Assembly (NCBI RefSeq): GCF_003027925.1
Contig: NZ_PYPS01000054.1
Location: 1-35,911 of the forward strand
DNA: 35,911 bases
From: Micromonospora sp. RP3T
Lineage (GTDB): Bacteria > Actinomycetota > Actinomycetes > Mycobacteriales > Micromonosporaceae
Direction: 5' to 3'
This document shows, one piece after another, positions 35,448-35,911 of this stretch. The notes below the pieces were generated by a model that did not search any database, was not told the origin of the DNA, and saw only the letters and a list, made by a program, of their open reading frames with translations. Within the stretch, counting starts at the first letter, position 1. Every line of letters begins with the position of its first letter. A program made the position numbers and the translations under genes.

Positions 35448-35690
35448 TTCCCCGCCGACCACGGGCCGTCCCTGACCGGCTTCGATATTCCCATTGTGTG
35501 GCTCATCTCACCGGACTACCCTCGTACCGTAGGCCGCTCGCGGCGGCCGACCGGGCCGGTGGCCGCCTCCCTCGCGGGGGCCCGGCCGCCCCCGGCGCCG
35601 AAGGCCGCAGCACCCGGGACGACCGGCGTGCGCGCCCATGGTGGTCGCGCCGAGAGGCGCTCACCGGCCGCCGCGAGCGCCCCTGCGTCG
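35448..35690. other. Gap right of uvrB
   Basis: No clear gene. TTGTGT (35494-35499), 17 nt, TACCCT (35517-35522) on the plus strand is a possible promoter firing right. A plus-strand Pro/Ala/Arg-rich frame open to the window end exists but lacks coding periodicity. Confidence 0.35.
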
Positions 35691-35911
35691 TCACCCGTGA
35701 CCCCGCAGCCGCGTTGTCCCCTCGTGGAGCCCTCTCCCGACCGCCGGCCGCGCCGTGACCGCGCGCCCGGCACCGGCGCGTCCACCCCGCCGCCGGAGCC
35801 GGGCCGCCCGCCCGCACCGCCGCGCCCGCACCGGGTCACCGCGCGCGGCGACGCCGACCAGGCGGCCGACGATCTGGGCGAAGAAGAAGCCGTGTACCGA
35901 GGCCTGGCCGA
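35691..35911 (-). CDS. Partial gene, 3' end of a possible membrane protein
   Basis: Read on the minus strand, the window edge enters a frame beginning GQASVHGFFFAQIVGRLVGV that stops at 35691-35693. In the first 60-70 nt the codon positions show the pattern of a real high-GC gene for this strand (position 2 low in GC, position 3 almost all G/C), and the peptide looks like a terminal TM helix followed by a basic tail. Further in, the pattern fades, so the true end may differ. The family is not recognised. Confidence 0.35.
   Translation of the reverse strand, partial: GQASVHGFFFAQIVGRLVGVAARGDPVRARRCGRAARLRRRGGRAGAGRAVTARPAVGRGLHEGTTRLRGHG

Noticed and set aside
35498..35911. Plus-strand Pro/Ala-rich frame running off the right edge
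   Set aside because: Codon-position composition near the edge favours the minus strand, and three GAA codons in a row are unusual for this genome.

Overview
The window is a very GC-rich chromosomal segment from a filamentous actinobacterium. Gene content (all three excinuclease genes uvrA, uvrB and uvrC interspersed with actinobacterial housekeeping genes, a mycothiol-dependent enzyme family, an XRE/DUF5753 regulator), strong G/C third-position bias and the many start codons sitting 6-9 nt after a -10-like hexamer all point to Micromonosporaceae, most likely Micromonospora or a close relative. The genus is inferred from sequence character, not from a search. No prophage, insertion sequence, CRISPR array, rRNA or tRNA gene was seen.

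Layout. 1-690 is non-coding: a candidate SigR/SigH-type promoter firing leftward out of the window, then three inverted repeats with GATC-containing arms. 691-6334: uvrC, a Tat-exported Rieske lipoprotein and uvrA, all on the minus strand. 6466-9112: rsgA (minus, with a possible coupled 19-codon leader ORF) divergent from a mycothiol-dependent isomerase-family gene and an MBL-fold hydrolase. 9158-10915: DedA-like membrane protein, a methyltransferase and a cold-shock protein. 10966-12806: MFS exporter coupled to an ArsR-type regulator. 12899-16129: M15-like putative peptidase, an S15-type hydrolase and MarR, with MarR divergent from an MMPL/RND-type exporter (16290 on) whose frame has no stop before it enters the antisense of the next gene. 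18414-20783: lytic transglycosylase lipoprotein and a VTT-PAP2-like fusion whose PAP2 catalytic residues are lost. 20914-22782: typA. 22880-27401: methyltransferase, class A beta-lactamase-like protein without signal peptide, DSP-type phosphatase, dipeptide epimerase and cytoplasmic NlpC/P60 peptidase, the last two forming a likely murein-peptide recycling pair. 27444-28655: TerC-family transporter behind a yybP-ykoY type (Mn2+) riboswitch. 28800-30532: pnuC-nadR nicotinamide riboside salvage operon. 30652-35417: an ABM monooxygenase, an XRE/DUF5753 regulator, and a uvrB-araC-VOC gene run. 35691-35911 probably holds the 3' end of another minus-strand gene.

Themes. Nucleotide excision repair is complete here (UvrA damage sensor, UvrB helicase-like loader, UvrC nuclease), and each uvr gene has a sequence resembling the RecA-NDp/PafBC damage-promoter motif: one with a 75-nt leader (uvrA), two very similar ones placed so that the transcripts would be leaderless (uvrB, uvrC). 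Cell-wall turnover is a second theme (transglycosylase, NlpC/P60, epimerase, M15-like, beta-lactamase-like). The most attractive regulatory element is the TerC riboswitch, where the 3' strand of helix P1 is exactly complementary to the terC Shine-Dalgarno sequence, giving a direct ON-switch model.
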